Below, piece by piece: positions 10,804-20,826 of a stretch of DNA of 64,000 nt. Each line of letters begins with the position of its first letter. Positions within the stretch are counted from its first letter, which is position 1. A program made the position numbers and the translations under genes. The stretch covers positions 1-64,000 of the forward strand of contig JAHJJU010000105.1 in the NCBI GenBank assembly GCA_018822805.1, read 5' to 3'. A model generated the notes under the pieces. The model had not been told where the DNA came from. It worked only from the letters and a program-made list of their open reading frames with translations, and did no database searches. This DNA is from a bacterium (lineage in GTDB: Bacteria; Campylobacterota; Campylobacteria; Campylobacterales; Sulfurovaceae).

Positions 10804-11544
10804 ATGTTACACGCAAAAGAGGATCTCTATAACGGTCTTATCGTTGAACCTTCTAGTATTCATGAGTCAAGTGAAGCTTTTAAAATAAAACTTCATATGC
10901 TCATAAAAGAGGCTCATAAACAAGAAAAAAATCTTATCTGGATCGATTTAGAACGTCAACAAGCACAACACATTGCCATGGCTTTAGAGTCGGGCTTTGA
11001 GTTCCATAATTGTGAACCTCATAGAGTTACATTGACTTACAGTGTTAAAGCAGATGCTTATATTCCTGTAGCTCCTACCCATACGGTTGGTGTGGGTGCT
11101 GTGGTAATTAACAACGCCAATGAATTGTTAATGGTACGTGACCGTATCCATACCTCAAACTCCCTCTATAAACTCCCGGGAGGCATGTTGGAGCATGGTG
11201 ACAAACTTTCTGATGGTGTTGAGCGTGAAGTATGGGAAGAGACAGGTATAGAATCAAAACTCATTAAAATGGTCTCTCTTTTAAACGCTCATCCCCATCG
11301 ATTTAATAAGTCCAATATGTACATTGTCTTTCATCTTGAAGCATTAAGCACCAAAATCAATGTGATAGACACCCATGAAATAGAAGAAGCAATTTGGATG
11401 CCTTTAGATGAGTTCTTTTCTCATGAGGAGATGTCGAAATTTCAAAAAGACTTGGTACGAATCACCTTAGAGAGTGTGGGTTTGAGTAGGGAAGAGTATC
11501 AATCATTGGTTAGAAACCAGAAACATGTTGAAGTTTATGGGTAG
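10804..11544 (+). CDS. NUDIX hydrolase
   Basis: Nudix box GGMLEHGDKLSDGVEREVWEETGIE. Confidence 0.93.
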   Translation: MLHAKEDLYNGLIVEPSSIHESSEAFKIKLHMLIKEAHKQEKNLIWIDLERQQAQHIAMALESGFEFHNCEPHRVTLTYSVKADAYIPVAPTHTVGVGAVVINNANELLMVRDRIHTSNSLYKLPGGMLEHGDKLSDGVEREVWEETGIESKLIKMVSLLNAHPHRFNKSNMYIVFHLEALSTKINVIDTHEIEEAIWMPLDEFFSHEEMSKFQKDLVRITLESVGLSREEYQSLVRNQKHVEVYG

Positions 11545-11547
11545 CAT

Positions 11548-12147
11548 CTAATCACAATTCTCCACACAAAACTTTTCATACGTTAATGTACCACCACAAG
11601 AACTAAAACAGGTATCGTAGATTTTGTTACAGCCACACTCATTATGACAAGCTCTTTGAGCCAGTTGAATTTCATCGGACAGGGTAGGTTGTACGGGTTG
11701 TATGGGGTGTGTGGGTTCACTTCGGTACATGTGGCGTAGTTGATCGTCAGCTTCATTGGCTCTACGGCATTCATAACTTTTGGCGTTATCTTTTTTACAT
11801 TTATGACGGTAATGATTTACGTCTTGGCGTAAGCGTTCTCTTTGGTGCTCCCATGCATCCATATCAATGTTGTATCTATCAAGAGCATAGAGGTATTGAC
11901 TTTGAAGATTTTGGTATTCATGCATAATCGCAGGATAGGAGTCTCGTGCACTTTGTTCAGCTGTTGCTAGACATTGATCCTCTTTTTGATTACAACGACG
12001 CTGACAGGTTTTTTTATCGTTTGAACATGTTTGAACACAGACTTTCCCATCTAAGTTTGTAGGTGGTGTGTAGTGTGTTTTGATTTCGTATCGTGGTGAA
12101 CATGCTGTTAAAATTAGGGCTGACAGTATAAGAAACGTGTACTTCAT
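11548..12147 (-). CDS. Cys-rich putative lipoprotein
   Basis: Lipobox-like MKYTFLILSALILTACSP; repeated Cx3C patterns. Confidence 0.65.
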   Translation of the reverse strand: MKYTFLILSALILTACSPRYEIKTHYTPPTNLDGKVCVQTCSNDKKTCQRRCNQKEDQCLATAEQSARDSYPAIMHEYQNLQSQYLYALDRYNIDMDAWEHQRERLRQDVNHYRHKCKKDNAKSYECRRANEADDQLRHMYRSEPTHPIQPVQPTLSDEIQLAQRACHNECGCNKIYDTCFSSCGGTLTYEKFCVENCD

Positions 12148-12307
12148 TTATTAAACCTTTGATAAATTTTATTTTAAGATTATAACATGCTTTATTAATA
12201 ATTTTTACCTATGAGTAAAAAATACAAAAAATTACCCATAGCTTAAAACCTATGTTAAAAAAATAAAGAAATTTACCTACTGAAAAGATGATGGTACTCC
12301 GTCGAAC

Positions 12308-12640
12308 TCAGCTTTTAAATCTATAGTTCAATTTCTCAAGCTGAACGCGTAAACTCTCTTGGACTTCTCCTTGGAACTCTAAGGTGCTCTCTTTAACCGT
12401 TCCACCTGTTCCCAGTTTCTTTTTTACTGTTTTTAAAAGGGCTTTTAAATCATTGTCGGTTAAGCAAAAAGGTTTAACAATGGTGACCACTTTTCCTCTG
12501 CGTTTCTCTTTAGCAAAATGAAGTTGATGCTTTTCAGGGATTTTTACTTCTATAATTGTTTTTTTGTTAGGTTTTTCTTTGTTGTCGGATGTCCACTCAT
12601 CATCAAAGTTTGCACCCATGTCAAATAAATTTTTTTTCAT
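12308..12640 (-). CDS. SUI1/YciH family translation initiation factor-like protein
   Basis: KRRGKVVTIVKPF...LKKLGTGGTVKESTLEFQGEVQESLRVQLEKLNY SUI1 signature. Confidence 0.9.
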   Translation of the reverse strand: MKKNLFDMGANFDDEWTSDNKEKPNKKTIIEVKIPEKHQLHFAKEKRRGKVVTIVKPFCLTDNDLKALLKTVKKKLGTGGTVKESTLEFQGEVQESLRVQLEKLNYRFKS

Positions 12641-12739
12641 TTAATACTCCGTGTCAAATAGAATTCCAAGAATAACAAAAGCAAATAGAAGAAAGATTAA
12701 AACTTTATAGAGAAACGCTTCATTGTACCAATTTTTCAT
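12641..12739 (-). CDS. 32-aa single-TM microprotein
   Basis: Manual translation MKNWYNEAFLYKVLIFLLFAFVILGILFDTEY*; AAGGA upstream; stop TAA abuts the SUI1 ATG (TAAATG). Confidence 0.55.
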   Translation of the reverse strand: MKNWYNEAFLYKVLIFLLFAFVILGILFDTEY

Positions 12740-12770
12740 GAAATTTCCTTTTTGTTCGATAAAATTGAAC

Positions 12771-13415
12771 CTACTCTTTTAATATCTTTTTTATGGCTTC
12801 AGAACAAACCGTTAAGCCAAACGCTCCGGTTACACCTACAAATGAACCTTTATCTTTACATCGATCTTCTTCTGCCGAGAAGACCACGGTAAAGTTTCTA
12901 TCGAACTTGGCTTTTTTGAGTTCGTTTCGGATCTTTCGAGCCAAAGCATCGCCCGAGGTTTTCCAAATGGAAGCCACTTCAATTTTAGAGGCGTCAAAAC
13001 GTTTGGCTGAACCGGTGGACATAATGAGCTTTTTATAGACCTTTTTAGCCAATTCTATTTTGACCTTTGTGGTATCGGCTGCATCGATAATTATATCATA
13101 AGGTTTAAAATCAAAACTTTCTACCCATGCCATATCCATTTGTTGTTGAATGGTGGTAACTGTAGGATAAAGCTTTTTAAGGGCTTCTGTTTTTAATTCA
13201 CCTACGGCATCTGAACCTATTTGTCGGTTTTGGTTGCTTTCATCATAGGTATCGTAATCGAGAATGGTAATGTCGGACACACCTGAACGCCACAAACAAT
13301 CAAGCGCATAAGAGCCCACACCACCGACACCTAAAATAAGTATTTTAGCCTGTTGAATTTTAGAAAAATCCTCTTCACCAAAGAGCATTTTACAGCGTTG
13401 ATATCTTAAATCCAT
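12771..13415 (-). CDS. tcdA: ThiF/TcdA-family E1-like tRNA threonylcarbamoyladenosine dehydratase
   Basis: ILGVGGVGSYALDCLWRSGV nucleotide-binding motif; DYDTYDESNQNRQ; DAADTTKVK. Confidence 0.88.
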   Translation of the reverse strand: MDLRYQRCKMLFGEEDFSKIQQAKILILGVGGVGSYALDCLWRSGVSDITILDYDTYDESNQNRQIGSDAVGELKTEALKKLYPTVTTIQQQMDMAWVESFDFKPYDIIIDAADTTKVKIELAKKVYKKLIMSTGSAKRFDASKIEVASIWKTSGDALARKIRNELKKAKFDRNFTVVFSAEEDRCKDKGSFVGVTGAFGLTVCSEAIKKILKE

Positions 13416-14185
13416 GATTCTAACGCTTTTATATCTTGATGGGACGTCATGTCTAAATGCACCGGAGTAATGGAGACATATCCTTGTCTAATCGCTTGAA
13501 CATCGGTCATCTGTCCTGTGGTCTCTTGCCATTGGTGGTTAATGAGTCCGATCCAAAAAAACTCATGACCTCGAGGGTTAATATGCGAATCGGCATCGTT
13601 GGTGTAAATTCTGTTTCCGGTACGGGTGATTTTTATGCCTTTACATTGATGGGGTTCAAGAGCAGGAATATTAATGTTTAAAAATTTTCTAGGACTTAAG
13701 GGAAAAGAACCATCGAATATTTTGCTGACCAGTTTTACAATGGTCTTGCAAGCGAGTTCATAATTCCAACCATGTTTACTTTTGGTATCATCGGCAAAGT
13801 CTTGCGAAATGGCAATGGCAGGTACCCCTTGGAGTACAGCTTCCATTGCTCCGGATGCTGTACCCGAGTAGGTGATGTCTTCACCCATATTGGCTCCAAT
13901 ATTGATACCTGAGATAACCAAATCGGGTTGATACTCTTCATTATAAATTTTATGCAGGGCTAAAAAAACACAGTCTGTTGGGGTTCCATCATCGAGTTTG
14001 AAAAAATTCTTTTCCAGCTCAACAAATCGAAGAGGTTTTGTTAAGGTCAAAGAGTGCCCACAAGCAGACTTTTCTAAAGTAGGTGCAACGGTGATAATTT
14101 CACCAAAAGGTTTAAGGGCATCTATGAGTGCTAAAAGAGCCGGAGAGTCGAATCCATCATCGTTGGTTATCAATATTTTTTTCAT
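13406..14185 (-). CDS. surE: 5'-nucleotidase SurE
   Basis: MKKILITNDDGFDSPALLAL; VISGINIGANMGEDITYSGTASGAMEA; internal start at 14185 preferred. Confidence 0.95.
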   Translation of the reverse strand: MKKILITNDDGFDSPALLALIDALKPFGEIITVAPTLEKSACGHSLTLTKPLRFVELEKNFFKLDDGTPTDCVFLALHKIYNEEYQPDLVISGINIGANMGEDITYSGTASGAMEAVLQGVPAIAISQDFADDTKSKHGWNYELACKTIVKLVSKIFDGSFPLSPRKFLNINIPALEPHQCKGIKITRTGNRIYTNDADSHINPRGHEFFWIGLINHQWQETTGQMTDVQAIRQGYVSITPVHLDMTSHQDIKALESWI

Positions 14186-14239
14186 TTTGTATGGTATAAT
14201 ATTCCCAATTAAAACCATATTGGTAAAAGGGAAAAAAAC

Positions 14240-14725
14240 GTGCAAAAAGAACCAATGTTGCAAGAAACATTTAATAAATTATCAACCGAGTTAGAGCAAC
14301 TTAAAACTGTAGAGAGAGCAATCATTGCTAAAGTGATTGATGAAGCCAGAGAGTTGGGTGATTTAAAAGAGAATGCTGAGTATCATGCAGCCAAAGATAA
14401 ACAAGGGTTGATGGAATCCAGAATTCTTGATTTGACCGATTTGGTAGGACGGGCTCAGGTGATTGATCCTTCAAAATTGGCACATGAACGTGTTAGTTTT
14501 GGCTCAACCGTAGAGTTGGTTGACCAAGAAGATGATTCTGAAGTATCTTATACTTTGGTTGGTTCACAAGAGTCAAATCCGGAGAAAGGATTAATCTCTA
14601 TAGGTTCTCCTATGGCAAGAGTCCTATTAGGAAAAGAAGAGGGTGATGAGGTAGAGATTACCCTACCTTCCGGACGAAAAGCTTTTGACATTGAATCAAT
14701 CTTTTATATGAAGATAGAATTATAA
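14240..14725 (+). CDS. greA: Transcription elongation factor GreA
   Basis: ARELGDLKENAEYHAAKDKQGLMESRI. Confidence 0.95.
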   Translation: MQKEPMLQETFNKLSTELEQLKTVERAIIAKVIDEARELGDLKENAEYHAAKDKQGLMESRILDLTDLVGRAQVIDPSKLAHERVSFGSTVELVDQEDDSEVSYTLVGSQESNPEKGLISIGSPMARVLLGKEEGDEVEITLPSGRKAFDIESIFYMKIEL

Positions 14726-15732
14726 TGATAAATGTAGGTGTGGTAGGAGCGAGTGGATACACGGGCTTAGAGTTGGTAAAAATGTTGGTAACGCACCCTG
14801 AGTTTCAGTTAAAATATTTAGCAACAACGGCAGGCGACACGGTAATAGAAAGCTTACATCCATCATTGGTAGATGTACTCTCTTATCCGGTAGAAAAAGC
14901 ATCGGTAGAAGCTGTGGCAGAGCATTGTGAATTGGTTTTTTTAGCACTTCCACATAAAGCATCGATGGGTTTTGCAAAAGAGTTGATTAATCAAGGGGTA
15001 AAGGTTGTCGACCTCTCAGCAGATTATCGTTTAGATTTAGAGACTTATGAGACACATTATTGTGAACATGAAGATAAAGAACATCTTGATGACGCTGTTT
15101 ATGCACTCATTGAGTATTATCGTGAAGCGTTAAAAATGGCTAAATTGGCAGCAGGACCGGGTTGTTACCCCACAGCAACATTACTTGGAATATTACCATT
15201 TATTCCCTATCTTGATACGTCAGCACCACTTTTTGTTGATGCAAAATCCGGTGTAAGTGGTGCAGGGAAAAAACTTTCTGAAACCACGCATTTTGTAACG
15301 ATAAATGATAATATTTTTGCTTATAATCCATTAAAACACAGACATGCTCCTGAAATTGCCCAAAAGATTGAAAAGATACATGGTGTTAAGATGAATGTGA
15401 ATTTTGTACCCCATCTGATTCCTGCAACACGTGGTGAGTTGGTCTCAGTGTATGCCACACTAAAAGAGGAGATTGACCCTTTAGAAGTACTTCGAAAACA
15501 TTATGAAACGGATCCTTTCATTCGTATTCGTGAAAATCCTGTTGATATTAAAAGTACAGCAGGAACACATTTCTGTGATATTTTTGCTGCAACAAATGGA
15601 AATGCATTATTTGTAAGTTCTGCGATTGATAATTTGCTCAGAGGAGCGAGTTCACAAGCATTGGCTGCTGCAAATTTAATGTGTGGTTTTAGCGAAGGAA
15701 TGGGACTCCCTACGATTGCTTACGTTCCGTAA
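14725..15732 (+). CDS. argC: N-acetyl-gamma-glutamyl-phosphate reductase
   Basis: VGVVGASGYTGLELVKML; AGPGCYPTATLLG. Confidence 0.96.
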   Translation: MINVGVVGASGYTGLELVKMLVTHPEFQLKYLATTAGDTVIESLHPSLVDVLSYPVEKASVEAVAEHCELVFLALPHKASMGFAKELINQGVKVVDLSADYRLDLETYETHYCEHEDKEHLDDAVYALIEYYREALKMAKLAAGPGCYPTATLLGILPFIPYLDTSAPLFVDAKSGVSGAGKKLSETTHFVTINDNIFAYNPLKHRHAPEIAQKIEKIHGVKMNVNFVPHLIPATRGELVSVYATLKEEIDPLEVLRKHYETDPFIRIRENPVDIKSTAGTHFCDIFAATNGNALFVSSAIDNLLRGASSQALAAANLMCGFSEGMGLPTIAYVP

Positions 15733-15748
15733 GCAATAGGAGTAAATA

Positions 15749-17845
15749 TTATTTGCTCCTATTCTTATTCTCTATTTTCTTTTTTTGCTCTTCTTTGTTG
15801 TCCGGAAGTTTAATAATAAATGTTGTTTTTTTATTCATAATACTAATCGCTTCAATGGTTCCATGTACTTTTTCAATAAGGTTTTTTGTCATATAAAGAC
15901 CAAGACCTGTTCCTTTTGATTTATGTTTGGTGGTGAAGTAAGGTTCAAAAATATTTTTTAGAATTGGTTTTTCAATACCACCGGCATTGTCACGTACAGC
16001 AATGATCAATTCATCTTTTTCATGATAAACGCGAATGTAGATAAGACCATCTAGTATTTTTCGCTCTTCAAATGCATCACGAGCATTGTTAATAAGGTTC
16101 ATAATAACGTGTTTAAAGTCATTCTCAAAACCTTTGTAGGTGATGTTATCAGGACAATCAAGTTCAATTTGGATGTTTGATTTGATCAATGTCTCTTTAA
16201 TCAGTAGAATGGTCGAATCGATGGTTTTCTTAATGTTAAATGTTTGTGCCAAATCAGAGTGGTCAACAAATCGTCTAAAGTCTTCAACCGTTTCAGACAT
16301 AAATTGAATGGAGTTGTTTACTTTTTTTGCCAATTCCTCAAGATCAATCTCATCACTTTTCCCAAGTTTTGCTTTAATCAAAGTGTCGTTCATAATCCAA
16401 GAGACCGTGTTGAGAGGTTGTCGCCATTGGTGGGCAATATTTTCAAGAATTTCCCCCATAGAAGCGAGTCGTGATTGTTGGTTCATAATGGCATTTTGCT
16501 GTTTCTCTTTACGTACAGCATTGTCAATTTTAATTTGAAGCTCTTGGTTAAGTTTTTCAAGCTGTTTGGTTCGCTGATTGACCATATTTTCGAGGTTCTC
16601 AGTAAGCAAGTTTAGCTCATGTGCTGTCTTATGCATGATGGAGTAGAGGTTTTTATTGGCAATCTCAAACGGAGTAATATTTTCATCTTTATACTCTTCC
16701 AATTCAATATAGGCAGAGTTTGATTCTGATATTGCAGCCATTAAAAAGGTGTAGTTATGATAGGTATTGGGTTGATTTTCAGTGTTAAAATACTCTTGTG
16801 CTGTCGTGTAGCCAAAAATATGATTGGTGTTTTTTATAGTTGAAAGATAGTGAATAATCGGAATCCTAAAACCATACTCATAAGAGAGAGAAGCACCTAT
16901 CCATATAGCTTGTGCAGGTGTATGTTTCAGGAAGTCATAAATTTCTTGTGTTCGGTTCATCATGGCATTGTAGTTACCAATAGAGAGTTGAACAACATCT
17001 CCTTCTGTAAGTGGCTGACTAATTTCAAGACTGTGATTACCGACATCACTGCCAAGGATATGGGTTGCATAGGAGATATTGTTTTTAGTAATATAGAGAG
17101 GTACTTGGGCAAATACCGAAGGATCATTGTCAATATTTGGAAAGTATTTTCTATATATATCCAGAGCAGGACTCTGCTCAATGGTTAAAATAGCACTATC
17201 TTTTGCTTTTGTAATTTTTTTCTTTTTACTAATTGGTTTCCAATCAAAAGTTTGAAAGAGTTCAATATTTAAATTTTCACCATGCATGAAAATAAGGAGT
17301 ACTGCATTAGAGTAAAGGGTTGTCCCTAAAAAAATAAAACTTTCTGATAGGGTTTGATCGACATTGGTTGCTGCACCACCAAAAATTTTTAAATGACCAA
17401 AGGTTAAACCTAAGGCATTGATATATTTTGAGGTATTACTTCCGTTATAACTTGAAAGAATTTTCAAAGCCTGTGTATCTGCTTCAAGATACTTCTCTAT
17501 GGCTGTTATATCCGGTTTTTTCTCTTCACCTTTAACATGGTTTTCATTTAAATTTAATACTAAAGAGGAGATTCGACTGCATTGAAACTCCATAATTGAG
17601 ATAACAGGTTGTTCATTAATGTCAGAGACAGTATGGTTAATAAAACTTTTAAAACTCTGCATTCCCATGATGGTTGCTTCAGAAAAGTCTTCTGCTAACG
17701 TATTTAACATGCTCTTCAGTTTGTCTTGTTTTGAACTTGGAAAATTGATTTCGATTAATAGTTTATTGCTGTTAATAATATTATTCTCTTCTGTCCAAGA
17801 GAGAAATGCTTCATGCGTGTCATAATAATGTACCAGTTGTCTCAT
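15749..17845 (-). CDS. FIST-domain sensor histidine kinase
   Basis: FIST N/C domains; NIAHQWRQPLNTVSW H-box; NLINNARDAFEE; GTGLGLYMTKNLIEK ATPase box. Confidence 0.87.
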   Translation of the reverse strand: MRQLVHYYDTHEAFLSWTEENNIINSNKLLIEINFPSSKQDKLKSMLNTLAEDFSEATIMGMQSFKSFINHTVSDINEQPVISIMEFQCSRISSLVLNLNENHVKGEEKKPDITAIEKYLEADTQALKILSSYNGSNTSKYINALGLTFGHLKIFGGAATNVDQTLSESFIFLGTTLYSNAVLLIFMHGENLNIELFQTFDWKPISKKKKITKAKDSAILTIEQSPALDIYRKYFPNIDNDPSVFAQVPLYITKNNISYATHILGSDVGNHSLEISQPLTEGDVVQLSIGNYNAMMNRTQEIYDFLKHTPAQAIWIGASLSYEYGFRIPIIHYLSTIKNTNHIFGYTTAQEYFNTENQPNTYHNYTFLMAAISESNSAYIELEEYKDENITPFEIANKNLYSIMHKTAHELNLLTENLENMVNQRTKQLEKLNQELQIKIDNAVRKEKQQNAIMNQQSRLASMGEILENIAHQWRQPLNTVSWIMNDTLIKAKLGKSDEIDLEELAKKVNNSIQFMSETVEDFRRFVDHSDLAQTFNIKKTIDSTILLIKETLIKSNIQIELDCPDNITYKGFENDFKHVIMNLINNARDAFEERKILDGLIYIRVYHEKDELIIAVRDNAGGIEKPILKNIFEPYFTTKHKSKGTGLGLYMTKNLIEKVHGTIEAISIMNKKTTFIIKLPDNKEEQKKKIENKNRSK

Positions 17846-17857
17846 AACAGTTAACCT

Positions 17858-18532
17858 TTATTTAAATATTTTAGAACCTATACGTACGAGATTTGAACCA
17901 CATTGAATGGCAAGTTCATAATCATTACTCATACCCATAGAACAGATGTTTGCATCATATTTTTTCAGTGATTCATAGATTTTGTAGGTTTTTTCAAAAC
18001 TTTGTTGAATAAGTTTTTCATTGGCACTGTGTGCTCCTATGCTCATAACACCTTTGAGTTTTATTTGAGGACAAGATTCTTTAATTTGTACATAAGTATC
18101 ATAAGCTTCATCAGCTGAAACTCCAGACTTGCTCTCTTCATTAGCAGCATTAATCTGCAGAAGAGTGTTCATGGTTTGATGACGTTCTGCTAAGCGTTGG
18201 TTTAGGGCTTCTGCCAATTTTAAAGAGTCCAGAGATTGAAATAGACTAGGACGCAGTTCAATGAGTTTATTAATTTTATTACTTTGAAGTGTTCCCATCA
18301 TGTGCCACTCAAGAGGCAGTTCTTCTAAGTTCTGCATACGTGTTTCTAGTTGTTGTACTTGGTTCTCTCCAAAAGCACGTTGACCCAATTCATAAAGTGT
18401 TTTAATGTTCTCTTCATCACTGTATTTTCCTACAGCTACTAATTTTACAATATGGTGTTCATTTACCCCAATACGTGCTTGCTCAATGTTCCAAATAACT
18501 TCATCTAAGTTTTTTCTTAATTGTTCTTTCAT
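17858..18532 (-). CDS. YggS/PROSC-family PLP-binding protein
   Basis: KLVAVGKYSDEENIKTLYELGQRAFGENQVQ; GMSNDYELAIQCGSNLVRIGSKIF. Confidence 0.93.
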   Translation of the reverse strand: MKEQLRKNLDEVIWNIEQARIGVNEHHIVKLVAVGKYSDEENIKTLYELGQRAFGENQVQQLETRMQNLEELPLEWHMMGTLQSNKINKLIELRPSLFQSLDSLKLAEALNQRLAERHQTMNTLLQINAANEESKSGVSADEAYDTYVQIKESCPQIKLKGVMSIGAHSANEKLIQQSFEKTYKIYESLKKYDANICSMGMSNDYELAIQCGSNLVRIGSKIFK

Positions 18533-18538
18533 AATTTA

Positions 18539-19594
18539 TTATCCTATTAGTCTATTAATATCATTATACAACCCTAAGAGCATGATGGAGAGGAGTAACC
18601 CCCATCCAAATAGGGTAAGTTTGTACATAATCTCTTCATTAGGTACTTTGTTTGTAATCATCTCATAAAGGTTAAATATAATATGTCCACCGTCCAATGC
18701 CGGTATGGGTAGAAGGTTTAAAACTCCCAAGTTCACTGAAATAAGTGCTGTAAAAAAAAGAAGAGAAACAATCCCTACGCCGGATGCTTTTGCCGTAACA
18801 TCAACAATACTGACAACACCTCCCAATTGATCCATCGGTACCAATCCGGCTATAAGTTTTTGAAGACTTTTTAAGATCAGCATTGATGCTCTTTGTGTCT
18901 GTTCATAGGCATATGTTATACCCTCTTCTAAGCCATAATGGACGATTCCCGTACTGTTTATATCGGGTTGAATTCCAATGATTGGTCTTTTTATTACTTC
19001 TTGAAACATATTTTTTGTATTTTGAAGTTCCGGTATTACAGTTACTTCCACATATTGATGCTCTCTAAGTAGCGTAATATGAACAGAAGATGGACTACGC
19101 TCAATTGCTTTACCTATATCTTCCCAATAGTGAATACTTTGTCCATTTATATTGATGATTTTGTCACCAATTTGAATACCTGCTTCATAGGCCGGGTTGG
19201 TTGTGTTAATATCACCTACCGTCGGTAACAGTTTAGGAACACCTATACTTGAAATTGCAAGATAGAGTAAAAAAGCAAGCAGAAAATTAGCAAAAGGTCC
19301 AGCCAGCAAAATGATAATTCGTTGCCAAGGTTTTTTAGAGTTATAACTATCTTCATCGTAGCTTATTAGTGTTGGGTCGCTGTCATCCTGACCTTTCATT
19401 TTAACATAACCACCTAAAGGAATTAATGAAAAACTCCATTCTGTTTTACCAATTTGTTTACTCAGTAGTTTTTTACCAAAACCGATACTAAAAACATCAA
19501 CTTGAACACCAAAAAAACGTGCTGCCGTAAAGTGACCCAACTCATGAAAAAATACTAAAAATGACAGTATCAATAATGCTGTGATAATTCCCAC
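18539..19594 (-). CDS. rseP: Site-2 protease RseP
   Basis: FFHELGHFTAARFFG zinc motif, PDZ domain, NLLPIPALDGGHI. Confidence 0.94.
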   Translation of the reverse strand: MGIITALLILSFLVFFHELGHFTAARFFGVQVDVFSIGFGKKLLSKQIGKTEWSFSLIPLGGYVKMKGQDDSDPTLISYDEDSYNSKKPWQRIIILLAGPFANFLLAFLLYLAISSIGVPKLLPTVGDINTTNPAYEAGIQIGDKIININGQSIHYWEDIGKAIERSPSSVHITLLREHQYVEVTVIPELQNTKNMFQEVIKRPIIGIQPDINSTGIVHYGLEEGITYAYEQTQRASMLILKSLQKLIAGLVPMDQLGGVVSIVDVTAKASGVGIVSLLFFTALISVNLGVLNLLPIPALDGGHIIFNLYEMITNKVPNEEIMYKLTLFGWGLLLSIMLLGLYNDINRLIG

Positions 19595-19729
19595 TAAATG
19601 TCCTAAATTCTTTTAAAGTATTATACCAAGCTTAGATTAAAGGGTACCCCGGAAATTTTAGATAAAAAGCAAACTAATTATGCTAAAATCTATTTAAGAT
19701 AATTTTAGTATATATGAAAGGAATTTTCG

Positions 19730-20773
19730 ATGGGAGAAAAAATCGAAACGAAAAAAAATGAGTTAAATGGTAACAGTGAAATGTTGGATGTGGAAAAGGA
19801 AGTTGCATTTGTAGAAAATAGTGATGTGAAGAAAAGTAAACAAGTTGAAGCAAAAGAATTGATTGAGAGCTCAAAAGAGCTGGTTTCAAAAGTGGACAAT
19901 CAAGTTGAAGAGTGCAAAATAGGGGTCTCTAAAGCAGCTGAAAACTTTGATAATATAAAACGAACATTTAATAATACAATATTTACAAGTTCCCAAGAGC
20001 TTTTAGAAAAAGTTGGTTTTGAGTACAATTCAGCACTTGATGAATTAAATGAGCCATTTGAACTTGCATTAGAAGAAAAAGAGGGTGCTACGGTTCATAT
20101 TAAAAATATAAGTTCAGGACGTTTTACAGGATTACTGTTGGCTATAGGGGCAGCACTTGTAACCTTAGGCGTATGGATCTATTTTGCTGCTCAAAAGTTA
20201 AATATTTCTCTTAGCTCAAATACGACAGCAGAAGCAATAGAAGCACATATTAATCCTGTGTTGGCTTGGATTGGTGGTGGTATTACCGGTGCAACCGGAA
20301 ATCCAATGTTTGGTGCATTGGTTCTAGGTTTCTCAGCACTTTTAATGGCATGGTTTGTTTATGCCATTCGTGTGAATCTAAAAGCCAGTAAAAATTTACG
20401 TATTGCACTAAAGACTTATGAAGAGTCTACAGAGTACTCAATGAGCAAAGATGACTGTAAAAAAGAGATGGAAAAAATAGATGCTCACTTACAAGCAAGC
20501 AACACTGAAGTTGAAAACTTTACGATGTTATTAAATGAACAAAACTCTAGTTTAAAGAGAATTCTCCATGTTGAGGGTGCAGGCTCAGATGAGCAGAGTT
20601 ATCATCCTAGTTCAACAAAAGTAATGAGAGATACAGAGAGACTCATGAGGGCAGTGGAGAAGTTATTAAACACTTCAGTTACTTCAGGAGGAAAACTCAA
20701 TTTTAAATCAGAACAAGCTTTAAGTAATGCACAAGCAGTTTATATAGATTTCTTAGGAAGAATTTACGATTAA
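19730..20773 (+). CDS. Hypothetical membrane protein with two TM segments and coiled-coil regions
   Basis: Long ORF; two hydrophobic segments (LLLAIGAALVTLGVWIYFAA; MFGALVLGFSALLMAWFVYAI). Confidence 0.75.
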   Translation: MGEKIETKKNELNGNSEMLDVEKEVAFVENSDVKKSKQVEAKELIESSKELVSKVDNQVEECKIGVSKAAENFDNIKRTFNNTIFTSSQELLEKVGFEYNSALDELNEPFELALEEKEGATVHIKNISSGRFTGLLLAIGAALVTLGVWIYFAAQKLNISLSSNTTAEAIEAHINPVLAWIGGGITGATGNPMFGALVLGFSALLMAWFVYAIRVNLKASKNLRIALKTYEESTEYSMSKDDCKKEMEKIDAHLQASNTEVENFTMLLNEQNSSLKRILHVEGAGSDEQSYHPSSTKVMRDTERLMRAVEKLLNTSVTSGGKLNFKSEQALSNAQAVYIDFLGRIYD

Positions 20774-20826
20774 TATTTTGAAATGCTTGGTCAGCAAAAA
20801 TTAGATGCTGACTGAGTAAATCAAAG

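Noticed and set aside
4979-12352. 13-mer gctgaacgcgtaa occurs at about 4,980 (glmU) and about 12,339 (SUI1-like gene)
   Set aside because: Both copies lie inside conserved coding sequence in different contexts; likely coincidence.
20774-20826. Imperfect inverted repeat gtcagc...gctgac between the two-TM ORF and pgsA as a novel element
   Set aside because: Short hairpin in a convergent intergenic gap; an ordinary terminator is sufficient.
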